Assembly: GCF_023566315.1 (NCBI RefSeq)
Contig: NZ_JAKNSU010000001.1
Length of the DNA stretch: 64,000 bases
Reading direction: 5' to 3' (one strand)
Origin: Edwardiiplasma whartonense
GTDB lineage: Bacteria > Bacillota_I > Bacilli_A > Mycoplasmatales > Mycoplasmataceae
Shown: positions 45,089-55,456 of the stretch, piece after piece
Numbering within the stretch: position 1 is the stretch's first letter
How the letters are laid out: every line of letters starts with the position of its first letter
Translations under genes and position numbers: made by a program
Notes under the pieces: generated by a model
What the model saw: the letters and a program-made list of their open reading frames with translations, nothing else
Databases searched by the model: none
What the model was told of the DNA's origin: nothing

Positions 45089-45097
45089 TGCTATGAT
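45089..45097 (+). promoter_or_regulatory. Extended -10 of rpsO
   Basis: TGCTATGAT, the same extended -10 that precedes rpmG (TTGCTATGAT). It is about 97 bases upstream of rpsO. Confidence 0.55.
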
Positions 45098-45110
45098 TAT
45101 CAAGTATTTG

Positions 45111-45156
45111 TTTTTACTAAGTTTAGATTCTGCCCTTAGAATTTTTACTAAGTTTA
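45111..45156 (+). promoter_or_regulatory. Duplicated 15-mer in the rpsO leader
   Basis: TTTTTACTAAGTTTA occurs at 45111-45125 and again at 45142-45156. Between them ATTCT...AGAAT can form a small hairpin. S15 binds its own mRNA leader in many bacteria, so an autoregulatory site is possible but not shown. Confidence 0.5.
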
Positions 45157-45193
45157 AACAGTATTTAGCAAAACTAAAGAAAGGGAAAATAAA

Positions 45194-45460
45194 ATGGTAT
45201 CAAAAACTCGTAAAGCTGAGTTGGTTCAACAGTTTGGAGGTTCAACACTTGACACTGGGAAACCAGAAGTGCAAATTGCGATTTTAACTGAAGATATCAA
45301 TAACATGACTGAACATCTAAAAATTCACAAAAAAGATGTTCCAACCAGAAGAACTTTATTAAAAAAAGTTGCTCAACGTCGTCACTTATTAGACTACTTA
45401 ACTCGTAAAGATGTTAACCGTTATAAAGAAGTGGTAGCTGCTTTAGGATTAAGAAAATAA
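45194..45460 (+). CDS. rpsO: 30S ribosomal protein S15
   Basis: 88 aa, the normal length. The four-helix protein binds 16S rRNA early in 30S assembly. Typical sequence: GSTLDTGKPEVQIAILTEDI, the central LKIHKKDVPTRRTLLKKVAQRRHLLDYL and C-terminal ALGLRK. AAAGAAAGGG precedes ATG 45194. It is the last gene of the ribosome-maturation block. Confidence 0.98.
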   Translation: MVSKTRKAELVQQFGGSTLDTGKPEVQIAILTEDINNMTEHLKIHKKDVPTRRTLLKKVAQRRHLLDYLTRKDVNRYKEVVAALGLRK

Positions 45461-45476
45461 ATCCTTATTGATTTAA

Positions 45477-45508
45477 AAAAACAGAACCAATAATGGTTCT
45501 GTTTTTTT
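45477..45508. terminator. Bidirectional terminator between rpsO and the second lipoprotein
   Basis: AAAACAGAACCA (45477-45488) pairs with TGGTTCTGTTTT. A-run and T-run on both sides give termination in both directions. Confidence 0.8.
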
Positions 45509-45531
45509 GTTATAGAACTTTATCTACTTAT

Positions 45532-47157
45532 TTATTCTGAAACAGAACCAGTTGAAACTGGAGTAGTAAGGTTTAAGTTTAAAGTTAAAACTTTATTAAT
45601 GATTGTTTTTACTTGATTGTCTAGTTTATTTTTAACTTCTCAAGTATTGTTGATAAATTCAATACGAAGATCTTTTGCTGTTAATAAGTCTGCAAATGTC
45701 TTAGCTTGTAATCAATTACCATCAGTTTGATACCAAACAGTCATTTCTCCTTGAGTTCAATTCAAGTTTAGATAATCAAGTTTATTTTCTAAATCTGGGT
45801 TTGAGTTTAAAAAAGTTTTTAAAGAATCTTTTATTGCATCAGCCAAATTATTGGTTGGAATCTGGAAATGAATAGGATCATCAAATCCAAGAATTTTTCC
45901 TCCAAGAGTGAAGAAGAATGAAAGTGGATTTTGTAAATCATAACCACCTTCCCAAGTTTTTTGTTCGTCTTGGTTATCATCTCAAGAATGATTAGTTCCT
46001 AGAATAAAGTCGATAAAGTTGCTAAGATTAACTTCAGGAATAAAGTCGAAAACTCCAATGGCGATATTGTTTTCATCAGTTAGATTAGATTGATATCTAA
46101 TTGGTTGGCCATTGTAATCAAGCTTGATTGGGGTTATGTTTGGCACTTTTGATCCAGTTGAAGTTTGTCAACCTTCAAAAAGATCATAAACCAAACGTTC
46201 TAAGTTATTTGTAAAAGTAATTGTTTGTCCTTCATTATTAACATCTTTAATACCTTGATTAATTTGACCAAAACCATCATCGTTAATATCGCTTGGTTTA
46301 GCAAAGAAATATTGAATTAAATTTAAAATCAGATTGGTATTTCCAGTTTGACTTTGTTGTTCAATAAAGTTTGATAAATGAATTAAATCTGGAAGAATAC
46401 TTGTTAAAACATCAGTAATTTTTAGACTAACATTTAAACTAATTCCCTCCATTGGGGTAATTGATTCATTAATTGTATTGTTGTCTTTCAATAGTGTTTC
46501 AGCAGTGGCTATCAATCCTTGAAATTTTGTTCAATTTTCATCATCTGTAAAATTAGCAGGAATTTTGGCAGGAAGAAAAGCTTTGATGGTAGGAATAACT
46601 GTGTTAATTAAATTCTTGATTGTTTGTTTTCCTCCAACCACTGGAGCATCACCTAAGTCAACTTTAAAATCTGCTAGATTAACTGATGGATTGTTGTTTA
46701 ACAAATCAGTTACTTGATTAGTTAGTCCAGGGATGGTTTCTTTCATATCTTCTACGATATCTTTGGTCAGGAAGTTAAACACAAATTCATTAGAACCATC
46801 CTGAGGATTTTTAATGTTTTCTTGTTTGTGAAGTACTTCTAAAGCTATCTTTCCTTTATCTCCGTCTTCACTTGCTGCACTAAAATTTGCAACCTTAATT
46901 GTTAATTGTTTTTTATATTTACTCAAATTAACACTTTGACTGACAATCTTGTCTTTAACCTGATCTTGACTTTGTTCGTTGTTAGGAACATCGACACTTA
47001 AATAACTAGCGGTAGTCTTTTCTTCTAATTCTGCAGCAATACTATTGATGATAGCATCGTTCACAGGATCTTTATCTGTGCTACCACAACTAATTACGGT
47101 TGCTGCAGATGAAGCAGTAATTCCTAAGGCTGATAGAGTGACTAAAAGTTTTTTCAT
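45532..47157 (-). CDS. Secreted lipoprotein of unknown function
   Basis: 541 aa. The signal peptide MKKLLVTLSALGITASSAAT ends with lipobox TVISC before GSTDKD, so Cys about 24 is the lipid anchor. The mature part is mostly hydrophilic with repeated Leu/Ile-rich helices (TNLILNLIQYFF, VLTSILPDLIHL) and no domain that I recognise. Several TGA codons encode Trp and break the frame in the standard code. It ends 24 bases from the rpsO terminator. Probably surface exposed. Confidence 0.88.
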
Positions 47158-47192
47158 TTTTTTTACCTCTGTTTCATTTCACTTCTATCTTT

Positions 47193-47198
47193 ATTATA
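47193..47198 (-). promoter_or_regulatory. Candidate -10 of the second lipoprotein
   Basis: ATTATA on the plus strand (TATAAT on the minus), 36 bases before the start; AGAGG forms the ribosome site near 47166-47170. Confidence 0.5.
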
Positions 47199-47357
47199 TT
47201 GCAAAAAAGAGAACTCAACACTTTTAAGTTTATTTTTTTAACAATTTCAACAAGTTTCTATTTTTAGAGTTGAGTGGTTTTTGTAAGTTAAAAGGTACTA
47301 AGTTTGGTTAGTTTTTGGTAGAATTATCCTGGATTTTTAAAAAAGGATGGATTGATA

Positions 47358-47990
47358 ATGACTAAAAACCGGAAAAGGATTAAATTTTTATATCAGTCCT
47401 TGATGGTTTTGATTATTAGTTTTGCAATTGTCTCTTCTGCTTTTAAAGTAATTTATTTTAATAGAATATTTATTAATCTTACTCTAGTGTTTTTTTCAAT
47501 AATTACGGTGATGATGATATCAATTTTTATTACTGAATCGTTAAAAGCTAACCAAGAAAATGATTTTAAGTACGTTGTTTTAAGTATGAGTTTTATTATT
47601 TCGATTCATGAAATTTTTGTTTTTTGGCAATACCGTGAATCGGGATTGGGTTTATTGTGAAACTTAGCAATTATTGGTTTACTACTTGGTTTTGCGGTTT
47701 TCCACTTGATTGTAGTTAGTTCACAAAACTTAATTGAAGTTTATGTTAATTTAGAAGTTGTTTTTATCACTGAAAAAAATCGTTTTTCTGATAAAGTTTT
47801 TTCAAATTCTTTAGCACTATTCTTTATCAAGATAATTTTGATTTTTAATAATAAAGTTAAACAATTAATCAGAAGTTGATCATTGACTAAAGAATTGATA
47901 AGTACTTTCAAAGTAGTTTTGCTGACTAAATACATGAAAAGCCAACTTTTTCCACCCAAAGTTAGATACTTTTTGATTAAAAAATATTAA
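47358..47990 (+). CDS. Small integral membrane protein
   Basis: 210 aa that I do not recognise. Four helices lie in about residues 11-30, 35-55, 70-90 and 100-125, and a basic C-terminus ends VRYFLIKKY. ATG 47358 is 10 bases after AAAAGGA. An in-frame TTG at 47352 is too near. It lies 14 bases before an ABC exporter ATPase, so it may be part of that transporter operon. One TGA Trp codon at 47658. Confidence 0.65.
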
Positions 47991-48004
47991 AGGAGCATGA
48001 GATA

Positions 48005-48919
48005 ATGACAAATAAAATTATTGATGTTGAACACTTAACCAAAAACTACAAAAACAATAAAGGAATTTTTGATGTGAGTTTTAGTGTCAATGAAGGCGAA
48101 GTATTTGGTTATTTAGGGCCTAATGGGGCTGGTAAATCAACTACTATTCGTCATTTAATGGGTTTTATTAAACCAGCAAAAGGTAAGGCGAAAATTCATA
48201 ACCTTGATTGCTGAAAAGGTTCAACTAAAATTCAAAAGAAGCTTGGTTATTTACCAGGAGAATTAGCTTTACCAGAAAATCAAACTGGGATTAGTTATAT
48301 TAAATACATTTATCAATTAAGAAAACTAAAAAATTGGACTGAAATTGAAGAAATGATTAAGTATTGAGAATTTGATCCCACTGTCAAAATTAAGAAAATG
48401 TCAAAGGGAATGAAACAAAAAGTCGGGTTAATCTTAACTTTTATGCATCACCCTGATGTTTTGATTCTTGATGAACCTACTAGTGGATTGGACCCCTTAA
48501 TGCAAGATAAGTTTGTCCAACTAATTAAAAGTGAAAAAGCTAAGGGTCATACCGTGTTGATGTCTTCGCATATTTTTCAAGAAATTGAAAATACGTGTGA
48601 TCGGGTGGCAATCATTAAACAAGGAAAAATTATTTCTCAACTAGATTTAAGTGAAATCAATTCGGGAAAAACTCGAGAATACACGGTTGAATTTGATCAA
48701 CCCTATACCTCAAAACCAAAAACTTACAAAATTAAAACAATTAATGAAGAAAAAACTACAGTGACTTTTACTGTGCCTAGAACTTATGTTGGAAGTTTCT
48801 TAAAAGCAATTGAAAAGTATAAACCAGTTAGTTTTGAAGAAAACAAGTTCGATCTTGAAAAATACTTTTTACACTTTTATAAAGAAGAGGAAAGTAAGAA
48901 AGGAAAACGTCATGAATAG
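48005..48919 (+). CDS. ABC-2 exporter ATPase (EcsA/BcrA-like)
   Basis: 304 aa ABC ATPase. Walker A GPNGAGKST (about residues 38-46), signature MSKGMKQKVGLI, Walker B VLILDEP and the switch His in MSSHIFQEIE are all intact, unlike the ATPase at 15037. A C-terminal regulatory part of about 85 residues follows. AAAGGAGC is upstream of ATG 48005. It overlaps the permease start by 8 bases. Drug, peptide or lipid export is a family-level guess. Confidence 0.9.
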
Positions 48920-49658
48920 ATTTTTATTTAATAAGCAAATTAAATCCTACTGGATTTTTGAATTACTTTGTTTAATTGTTCCTGCTCTTGCAGTAATTGC
49001 AATTGTCGCTGTAGCTGAAGCTGATGACGGAATTAAGGTGGTTTCAGAGGTTATTGATGCAGTCTTTTTCACTTCAATTGCTTTAGAAATGTCAGCGATT
49101 TTTATCATTGTTGCAGGAAATGGGATTGTTACTGGTGATGTACAGAAGGGAACGATTACTTATACTGCGACAGCAGGAATTGGCCGTTGAAAGATTATTA
49201 ATACTAAGATTATTTATTTTGCTGCTTATGCTTTGCTTTTCTTCTTGATTAATTTAATTATTATTCTTCCTACAGTTTCTCTGCAAAAAACTGATGTTGA
49301 TTTAGGATTATTTACACTAAAAATGTTTGGTTTCATGTTGTTGTTGTTTGCTACTTCAGGATTTATGTTTATTATTTCTAGTGTTTTTAACAAATCTGTC
49401 TTAACTTTTGCTATCGGGGGGGGAATTATTGTTTTCTTTATTTTGATGTCAATTTTATCCCAAATCGGTTCAATTGGAAAATATACCAAATATTTAACCA
49501 TTAATACTTTATTCTATGTTGAAGGCTACACAATAAAAGAGGGTAAGATTGATTTAAACCCAACTGCTATTTTAGGAATGATTATTTTAGCAGGAATTGG
49601 GATTGGAACTTATGTTGGTTCTGCTTTTATCTTTACTAGAAAAGACTTACCGCTATAG
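48912..49658 (+). CDS. ABC-2 type permease
   Basis: 248 aa with six membrane helices and short loops, typical of the ABC-2 permease partner of BcrA-like ATPases. It begins MNRFLFNKQIKSYWIFELL, with the ATG 48912 inside the ATPase end, so translation is coupled. The helix region around TATAGIGRW matches the usual permease core GTYR/GTI segment. One TGA Trp at 49188. The terminator at 49681-49707 follows. Confidence 0.88.
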
Positions 49659-49680
49659 AGATTGTTAAACTAAGTAATTA

Positions 49681-49707
49681 AAAAGGAGATTTTGATCTCC
49701 TTTTTTT
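49681..49707 (+). terminator. Terminator after the ABC-2 exporter
   Basis: AAAAGGAGAT and ATCTCCTTTT pair around TTTG, followed by T residues. Confidence 0.8.
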
Positions 49708-49749
49708 GTTTTAAGAAAGGTGATTTTTTAAGAATAAAGCAAAAATTTA

Positions 49750-49779
49750 TTGACACCCTCTGATGATATTGTGTATTAT
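49750..49779 (+). promoter_or_regulatory. Promoter of tRNA-Gly
   Basis: TTGACA (49750-49755) and TATTAT (49774-49779) with an 18-base spacer, 16 bases before the tRNA. Confidence 0.8.
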
Positions 49780-49794
49780 TAAAAGGTGTTAAAT

Positions 49795-49868
49795 GCAGGT
49801 GTAGTTTAATGGTAGAACTTCAGCCTTCCAAGCTGACTGTGAGGGTTCGATTCCCTTCACCTGCTCCA
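49795..49868 (+). tRNA. tRNA-Gly (TCC)
   Basis: 74 bases with encoded CCA. The acceptor GCAGGTG pairs with CACCTGC, T precedes CCA. The loop CTTCCAA between TCAGC and GCTGA gives anticodon TCC, which can read all GGN codons in mollicutes. Confidence 0.95.
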
Positions 49869-49884
49869 TAAGTAAATGAGTTTA

Positions 49885-49912
49885 AGCAACCCCAAAAGGG
49901 GTTGCTTTTTTG
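49885..49912 (+). terminator. Terminator after tRNA-Gly
   Basis: AGCAACCCC and GGGGTTGCT pair around AAAA and run into TTTTT. Confidence 0.85.
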
Positions 49913-49928
49913 TTTGGTCAAAATTGGT

Positions 49929-49934
49929 TATAAT
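49929..49934 (+). promoter_or_regulatory. Candidate -10 before the membrane protein at 49963
   Basis: Perfect TATAAT, 29 bases from the ATG; no good -35 (only TTGTTT/TTGGTC in wrong spacing). Confidence 0.45.
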
Positions 49935-49962
49935 TACCCTATTACAAGGGAATTTAAGAAAA

Positions 49963-50748
49963 ATGAGTAAACAACTTAACAATGAGAAACAAAAAGTAGG
50001 AGAAGATTCTTATTGAAATAAAATCCGAGAATTTAATTTAACTAGAACTAGATTTGGATGGTTAGTTTTATGGCAGTTAATCGAAACGATTATCCCTTTT
50101 ATTTTAGTTTGAGTGTTTGTTGGTCCTGAACTTAAAAAATATCATGCTTTTAACCATTACAACGATTTATTAAATCCCCACGCAGGATTCTTGGTTTTAA
50201 TTTGTTTAGCAATCTTGTTGTGAGCATGAACTATTCAAATTGTTAGTTTTTTTTACCGCTGACAAAATGCAGATAGTTTTACCTTCACCTTAATTTTTTC
50301 TTTAGTGTTTTTTACTTTAATAATGAATGGATGTTGGTTAGTTGATAGTAAATTAAATCTCAGTGTCCAAATAATTATTCGATTCCTGATTGGTTTATTT
50401 ATTGCCATTGGTGGATTATTTTTAGGAGTTCTTGTCACTTCGTTTGCCCGAAATTATCGTTATAAGGTTGAAGAAGATGAAGAAGCTTTATTACTTGCTT
50501 ATCAGAATGGTGAACCAATTCCCACCAAAGCTCAGCTTCGTTTAGTTCGCGCGCAAAAAAACCATGAAATTCGTGAAACTCAAGCCAAGGAATTAGACGA
50601 ATTTAAAAAGCAATTGGATGCAAAATTATTAGAAGCTTTTAATAATAAAACGATTGATAAACATGAAGTTAAACTTGAAGCCAAGGAAGCTAAAAAGCGT
50701 GAACGTTTTGTTAAAAGACAAGCAAAAAAGACTAAAAAGGAAGTTTAG
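49963..50748 (+). CDS. Membrane protein with charged C-terminal coiled coil
   Basis: 261 aa that I do not recognise. The first 155 residues hold four membrane helices (about 34-55, 75-95, 105-125, 127-150). The last 100 residues are Lys/Glu/Ala-rich and probably helical, starting RYKVEEDEEALLLAYQNGE. The end overlaps the minus-strand choline-kinase-like gene by 17 bases, so the two transcripts converge with no terminator visible. Four TGA Trp codons lie near the N-terminus. Confidence 0.75.
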
Positions 50749-51526
50749 CGAAGTTTTGTAATTTTTGATTCATTAACTGCACAATTTCTTGATAAACTGG
50801 TTGGTGCATCTTTTCATACATATAAGTTGCTCAATTGATTCAAAGCAAATAAGCATAAAAAACCAAATCTTTAAGTTTGGTTTTTTCTTTGTCACTTAAA
50901 CCTAAAAGGTCAACAAAAGCTTTGATTTGATTTGAAGGTAAAGTTTCACTAATTACGCCAGCATAATCAAATAAAGCAAGGTTGAAACAACTATATTCAA
51001 AATCAATCAGTTTTAACTGATCATCAACAAAAAGAAAGTTGCCAGGAACCATGTCGTTGTGCGATAAACAAACCTTAAATTCTGGTTCGTATCATCTGGT
51101 GATAATTTGATCAAGTTTGGTTTGATAACTCGATAGATCAACTAGGGGGTTTTGAATTTTTGTGACAAACTTATTTAAATATTCTCTTGCTTCAAAGAAG
51201 GGCATTTCTACTTCTAAATGATGGTATGCTTCAATGATCTTAATCATTGCAGTTAAGGTTGTAAGATCGCTAAGTTTTTCTGGTTGGTCTAATAAGGTAT
51301 AACTGTTTGGATAATAAGTTCAGGTACTAAAAAAGTGTCGATCAACATCAACTCCTCAAGTTAAGGGTTTTAAGTAAAAATCCTGATCAGGAAGAGCTTG
51401 AAATTGTTGATAAAGTTCACTCTCTGCCTTACGGTTTAAAAAATAGTCGACCGCTGGTGAAGAGGTTTTTCTAATCATTCCTTTTTCTAAACTAATCTTG
51501 TTGGTTAAACCTTGAGCGACTTTCAT
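50732..51526 (-). CDS. Choline/ethanolamine-kinase-like phosphotransferase (LicA type)
   Basis: 264 aa APH-fold small-molecule kinase. The catalytic loop LSHNDMVPGNFL (HxDxxxxN; H-N-D-M-V-P-G-N) and the metal motif KLIDFEYSCFN are intact. The N-terminus MKVAQGLTNKISLEKGMIRK resembles LicA (GxTNxxY). In mollicutes such enzymes phosphorylate choline, ethanolamine or sugars feeding lipid or glycolipid heads; the substrate is not determined. The start codon (51524-51526) has AGGAAAGGTTC upstream. Its stop lies inside the preceding gene on the opposite strand. Confidence 0.82.
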
Positions 51527-51596
51527 TTCTGAACCTTTCCTATTAAAATAAATAAAGTATAAAATAATATTAACTCAATTTTTACAAAGGACTTTG

Positions 51597-52205
51597 ATGA
51601 TGGGTGAACCACAAATTTGAATTGCGACAACTAATCTTCATAAAATTCAAGAATTTAAAAAGATGTTAGGTGGTTATGAAGTTAAGTCCTTATTAGATTT
51701 ACCAAATTCCATAGTAATTGAAGAGAATGGCACGACTTTTTGTGAAAATGCGCTCATTAAAGCTAAAGCTTTAGCTTTAATGATTAATCAACCTTCAATT
51801 GGTGATGATAGTGGTCTTCTTGTTGATGGACTTAATGGTTTTCCTGGAGTTTATTCACGAAGATGAGCGCTACCTTTAACTCTTGATACAGAAATTAATG
51901 CTAAATTACTAAGATTAATTGATGATAAAGGGTTGAAAACTAAGGCCCAACGCCAAAGTAGGATGGTTAGTTGCTTGGCTTATTATGATCCAATTACCAA
52001 GAATGAACAAACTTTTGAAGGTGAATTAGAAGGTTATATTACTTACCAACCTCGGGGTGTTGATGGATTTGGTTATGATCAGGTCTTTGCTTTGAATGAT
52101 TCTAATTTAACTCTTGCTCAAATCGGAATAGAAAAAAATAGTTTATCATCACGAAGCCAAGCCTTAACAAAATTAATGCAGTGATTAGAAAGTAAGGATA
52201 ATTAA
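51597..52205 (+). CDS. rdgB: dITP/XTP pyrophosphatase
   Basis: 202 aa. RdgB removes non-canonical purine nucleotides (dITP, XTP) as monophosphate and pyrophosphate. The N-terminal IATTNLHKIQEFK (about residues 9-21), LIKAKAL and SIGDDSGLLVDGLNGFPGVYSRR are the family motifs. Two ATGs are adjacent (51597, 51600); AAAGG at 51586 fits both. A TGA at 52182 is Trp. It starts the nucleotide/NAD run and is 5 bases before trmL. Confidence 0.93.
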
Positions 52206-52210
52206 GCAGA

Positions 52211-52747
52211 ATGCGCAAAATTAACATTGTTTTATTTGAACCAGAGATTGCGCAAAATACCGCGGCAATTATGCGCACTTGTGTTGCTTTTGACATGAAT
52301 CTTCATGTTATTGAACCCTTGGGTTTTATTCTCAATGAACACAATATGGCGCGAAGTAGTGCTAACGAGTATAAAAAGGTACAACTTTTTCGTTATGATA
52401 ATTGGGACGACTTTATTACTAAGCATCCTTGCGTTTCGCTTTATTGTTTAACACGTTATGGGAATAAACCCTTGTCAAGTTTTGATTTCACTACGATAAA
52501 CGACGAAGTTTATTTACTATTTGGTAAGGAATCGACTGGGATTGATAAAGAAATCCTTTATGCTTATCAAGAAACGATGTTTCGAATTCCAATGGTTGAA
52601 GCTGCTCGAAGTATCAATTTAGCCAATTGTGTTGGAATTGCTAGTAGTGAAGTCTTGCGACAATGAGACTATTTAAATCTTTGTCAAAGTGAAACTCAAC
52701 GAGGATCGGACTATATTAATTCTCGAAAATGAGTCAAAGAACAATAA
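52211..52747 (+). CDS. trmL: tRNA (cytidine/uridine-2'-O-)-methyltransferase TrmL
   Basis: 178 aa SPOUT methylase of wobble base 34 in tRNA-Leu type substrates. The sequence NIVLFEPEIAQNTAAIMRTC, LLFGKESTGIDKEILY and RIPMVEAARSINLANCVGI shows the trefoil-knot SAM site. AAGCAG precedes ATG 52211 only weakly. Trp TGA at 52664 extends the C-terminus. A TAAAGGAGGTGAT at the end serves the next gene. Confidence 0.93.
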
Positions 52748-52761
52748 AGGAGGTGATAAAA

Positions 52762-53622
52762 ATGGCAAACGATAAAAATAATTTACCCTACGTGCTAAGT
52801 GATCTTGATGGGACGATTTCGCTTATGGATTTTAGTTTTTTAAAAACAACTTTAACTGATATTGCTTCATATCAAAAAGCTAGTGGTAACAAGTTTAGTT
52901 TCATTACTGGTCGAAATATGGTGGTAAATAAAGCGGTGATTGAACAATTAAAGATTAAACTTCCGATTGTTTCTTGTAATGGGGCGTTAATTACTGATCA
53001 TAAGGGTGAGGTCTTGGCTGCTGAATATCTCGATAAACGTACTTGTGTAACGATTTTCCGTGAGGCGGATAATTTTGATTTGGATTTGATTTGTTATACT
53101 CCCACTGCAATTGTTGGTACTGCTGATTCTAACCGCATTAAAGCGTGAAATGCTTATAATCAAAAGCAAAAACCTTCACATAAGTTTGAAATTACCATTT
53201 TTCCTGATCTTGATGCAATCGCAGACGCGATTGCTGATGAAAGTATTAAACCCTTAGAGTTGGTCTGTGTTGTAGAAAATGATGAAGAACGCAAGGCCAT
53301 GCAAGCAATCTTTGATAGCTATCAAGATGAAATTAACTATGTTCAATCTGATGCCATGCTTTTTGATGCCTTAAAAAAAGGAATTAATAAGGAGTTTGGT
53401 TTGAAGAAGTGAGCAGAATTAATTAATACCGATCCTCAACAAGTGGTTTGTTTTGGTGATAATTATAATGATTTAGAAATGATTAAGTTAGTTGAACACG
53501 GTTATGTGGTTGATAATGGGGTCCAAGCTTTAAAAGATTTAGCTTATAAAGTTATTAAATCAGTTGATGAAAACGGGGTTGGTGAACAATTAGAAAGAAT
53601 TATCAAACATGAGTACGACTAA
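52762..53622 (+). CDS. HAD-superfamily Cof-type phosphatase
   Basis: 286 aa. Motif I LSDLDGTISLMD (DxDGT at about residues 14-18), the cap between about 90 and 200, and motif IV FGDNYNDLEM mark a Cof-type HAD hydrolase. These usually remove phosphate from sugar phosphates or flavin/pyridoxal phosphates; the substrate here is not known. AAGGAGGTGAT (52747-52757) gives an ideal ribosome site for ATG 52762; upstream ATG 52729 is inside trmL. It overlaps nadD by 14 bases. Confidence 0.88.
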
Positions 53623-54727
53623 AAAAATTGCTCTGTTTGGAGGAAGTTTTGATCCAGTTCACACCGATCATTTAAACATCGCTAAAGCTTGTTATTCTGA
53701 TTTAGGATTTGAAGAAGTTTGATTAATTCCTACTTATCTAAATCCGTTTAAATCTCAACAAAATAGTAGCAATTCTGATCGTTTAGCAATGTTGAACCTT
53801 TTAATAAAAGATTATGATTTTTTAAAAATTAACACTCACGAAATTGATCAACCCCACGCTAGTTACACTTATCATACAGTTAAATATTTTTTAGACTTGT
53901 ACGATGATCAAAATGTGGAATTTGCTTTTATTATGGGTAGTGACCAGTTAGATCGGTTTGAATCTTGAGACCAGTTTGATGAATTGATCCAAATGATTAA
54001 GTTTAAGGTTTTTTTAAGAAGTGATGATTATAACCACGAAGTCGTTGATAAATACCACTTAGAGGTTTTTAATTTCAACCGTTTAGGTTTAAGTTCGACT
54101 GATATTCGTAATTTAAAACACCTGGATTTACAAGTTCCAGCAATTAATGATTATGTGAATTACCATCTGTTATACCTTTCTGAACGTTTAGAAGCGCAAA
54201 TGGATAACAATCGTTACTTGCATTGTTTAAATGTGGGGCAAATGGCGCACGATTTAGCAACTCACCACCATTTGGATGCTAAAAAAGCCTTAATTGCAGG
54301 AACTTTGCATGATGTTGCCAAGCAGTGAGAAAAACCAAAACTCCAGCAATATTTAGCCAAGTGAGCTCCAGATTTACTAACTGAATCCTCACAAGTATGA
54401 CATAGTTTTGTTGGAGGATTACACTTAAAACACGATTGAATTATGGGTGATGAAGAGATTATCCAAGCAGTCTTTAACCACACAGTGGGTAAACAAAATA
54501 TGAGTCTTTTAGATAAAATTGTTTTTTGTGCTGATAAAATTTCAAGTGAACGGAATTATGATGGTGTAAAAGAGTTTCGCGAGTTGTGTTTCAAGGATTT
54601 AAACCAAGGTTTTAAAACTTTGTTAAAAAACCAATATAATCAGGTAGTGAGCAAAAACCAAAACCATGAAGTTGGGGAGAGATTGGCTAAAACTTATCAA
54701 TATTATATTAAAGAGGGAAAGAATTAG
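53609..54727 (+). CDS. nadD: Fused nicotinate-nucleotide adenylyltransferase (NadD) and YqeK-like HD phosphohydrolase
   Basis: 372 aa, twice the usual NadD length. Residues 1-185 form NadD, making deamido-NAD from nicotinate mononucleotide, with FGGSFDPVHTDH (10-21) and LSSTDIR. The rest is an HD domain like YqeK (Ap4A hydrolase): HCLNVGQMAHDLA, HDVAK with His234-Asp235, and DWIMGDEEIIQAVFNHT. In Firmicutes the two are separate adjacent genes; here the fusion is read through TGA Trp codons (54326, 54359 and others). It overlaps the HAD gene by 14 bases and ends exactly before mtnN. Confidence 0.9.
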
Positions 54728-55417
54728 ATGAAGATTGTGATTGGAGCGATGGAAGAAGAATTAAACCAGTTTGTGATTGACCTTGAAGCACAACGAGTTG
54801 AAGGTTCTTTAATTCCGGAGTTTTATCAACCTGATTTAGACTTAACGATTGCTTGAACTGGGGTAGGGATTAGTAATGCATCATGAGGATTAACTTACCT
54901 ACTAACGAAGTATCAAGACCAGAAAATTGAATGAATCATTAATGTTGGCACTGCTTGTGGGGTTAATTTAACGCTAAACCAAAATGATGTTATTTTAGTT
55001 AATCATGCCTACTATGCTACTGCTGATGCTACTTCTTTTGGTTATGATTATGGTCAAATTCCTTCAATGAAGAAGTATTATTCTGCTGCTCAAACTTTAA
55101 TCAAACAAGTTCAAACTTTAATTTTAGATGAAAGCATAGTTTTGGGCAATGGAGCAACAAGTGATATCTTTTTTGTGCAACCACAACAAGTTTGTCAGTA
55201 TCTTGATAAATTAGCTGAACCGATCGTTGTTGTTGATATGGAATGTGCGAGTTTTTATCAAGTAGCCGATCATTTCAATCACCCAATGATCGCACTTAAA
55301 ATTATTAGTGACGTTTTGGAAAAAACCAAGGAGAATAGTCAGCAGTTTCACGAGTTTCTGCCAAAAGCTGCGATGAGGTTAAGTTTGATGCTGAGAAACT
55401 TTTTAAATATCAGTTAA
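54728..55417 (+). CDS. mtnN: 5'-methylthioadenosine/S-adenosylhomocysteine nucleosidase
   Basis: 229 aa. It cleaves MTA or SAH to adenine and a thio-ribose. The N-terminal MKIVIGAMEEELNQF, VDMECASFYQVAD and IISDVLEK (catalytic Asp) fit the family. GIGISN-like loop is WTGVGISNAS. Begins immediately after the nadD stop, so translation is coupled. Three TGA Trp codons at 54851, 54884 and 54929. Confidence 0.92.
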
Positions 55418-55456
55418 CTTTTTGTTAGAATTAAATTATTGTTATGGGGGTTAATA

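Noticed and set aside
45093..45287. 64-codon frame before rpsO
   Set aside because: No ribosome site and it overlaps the rpsO leader and coding start in another frame.
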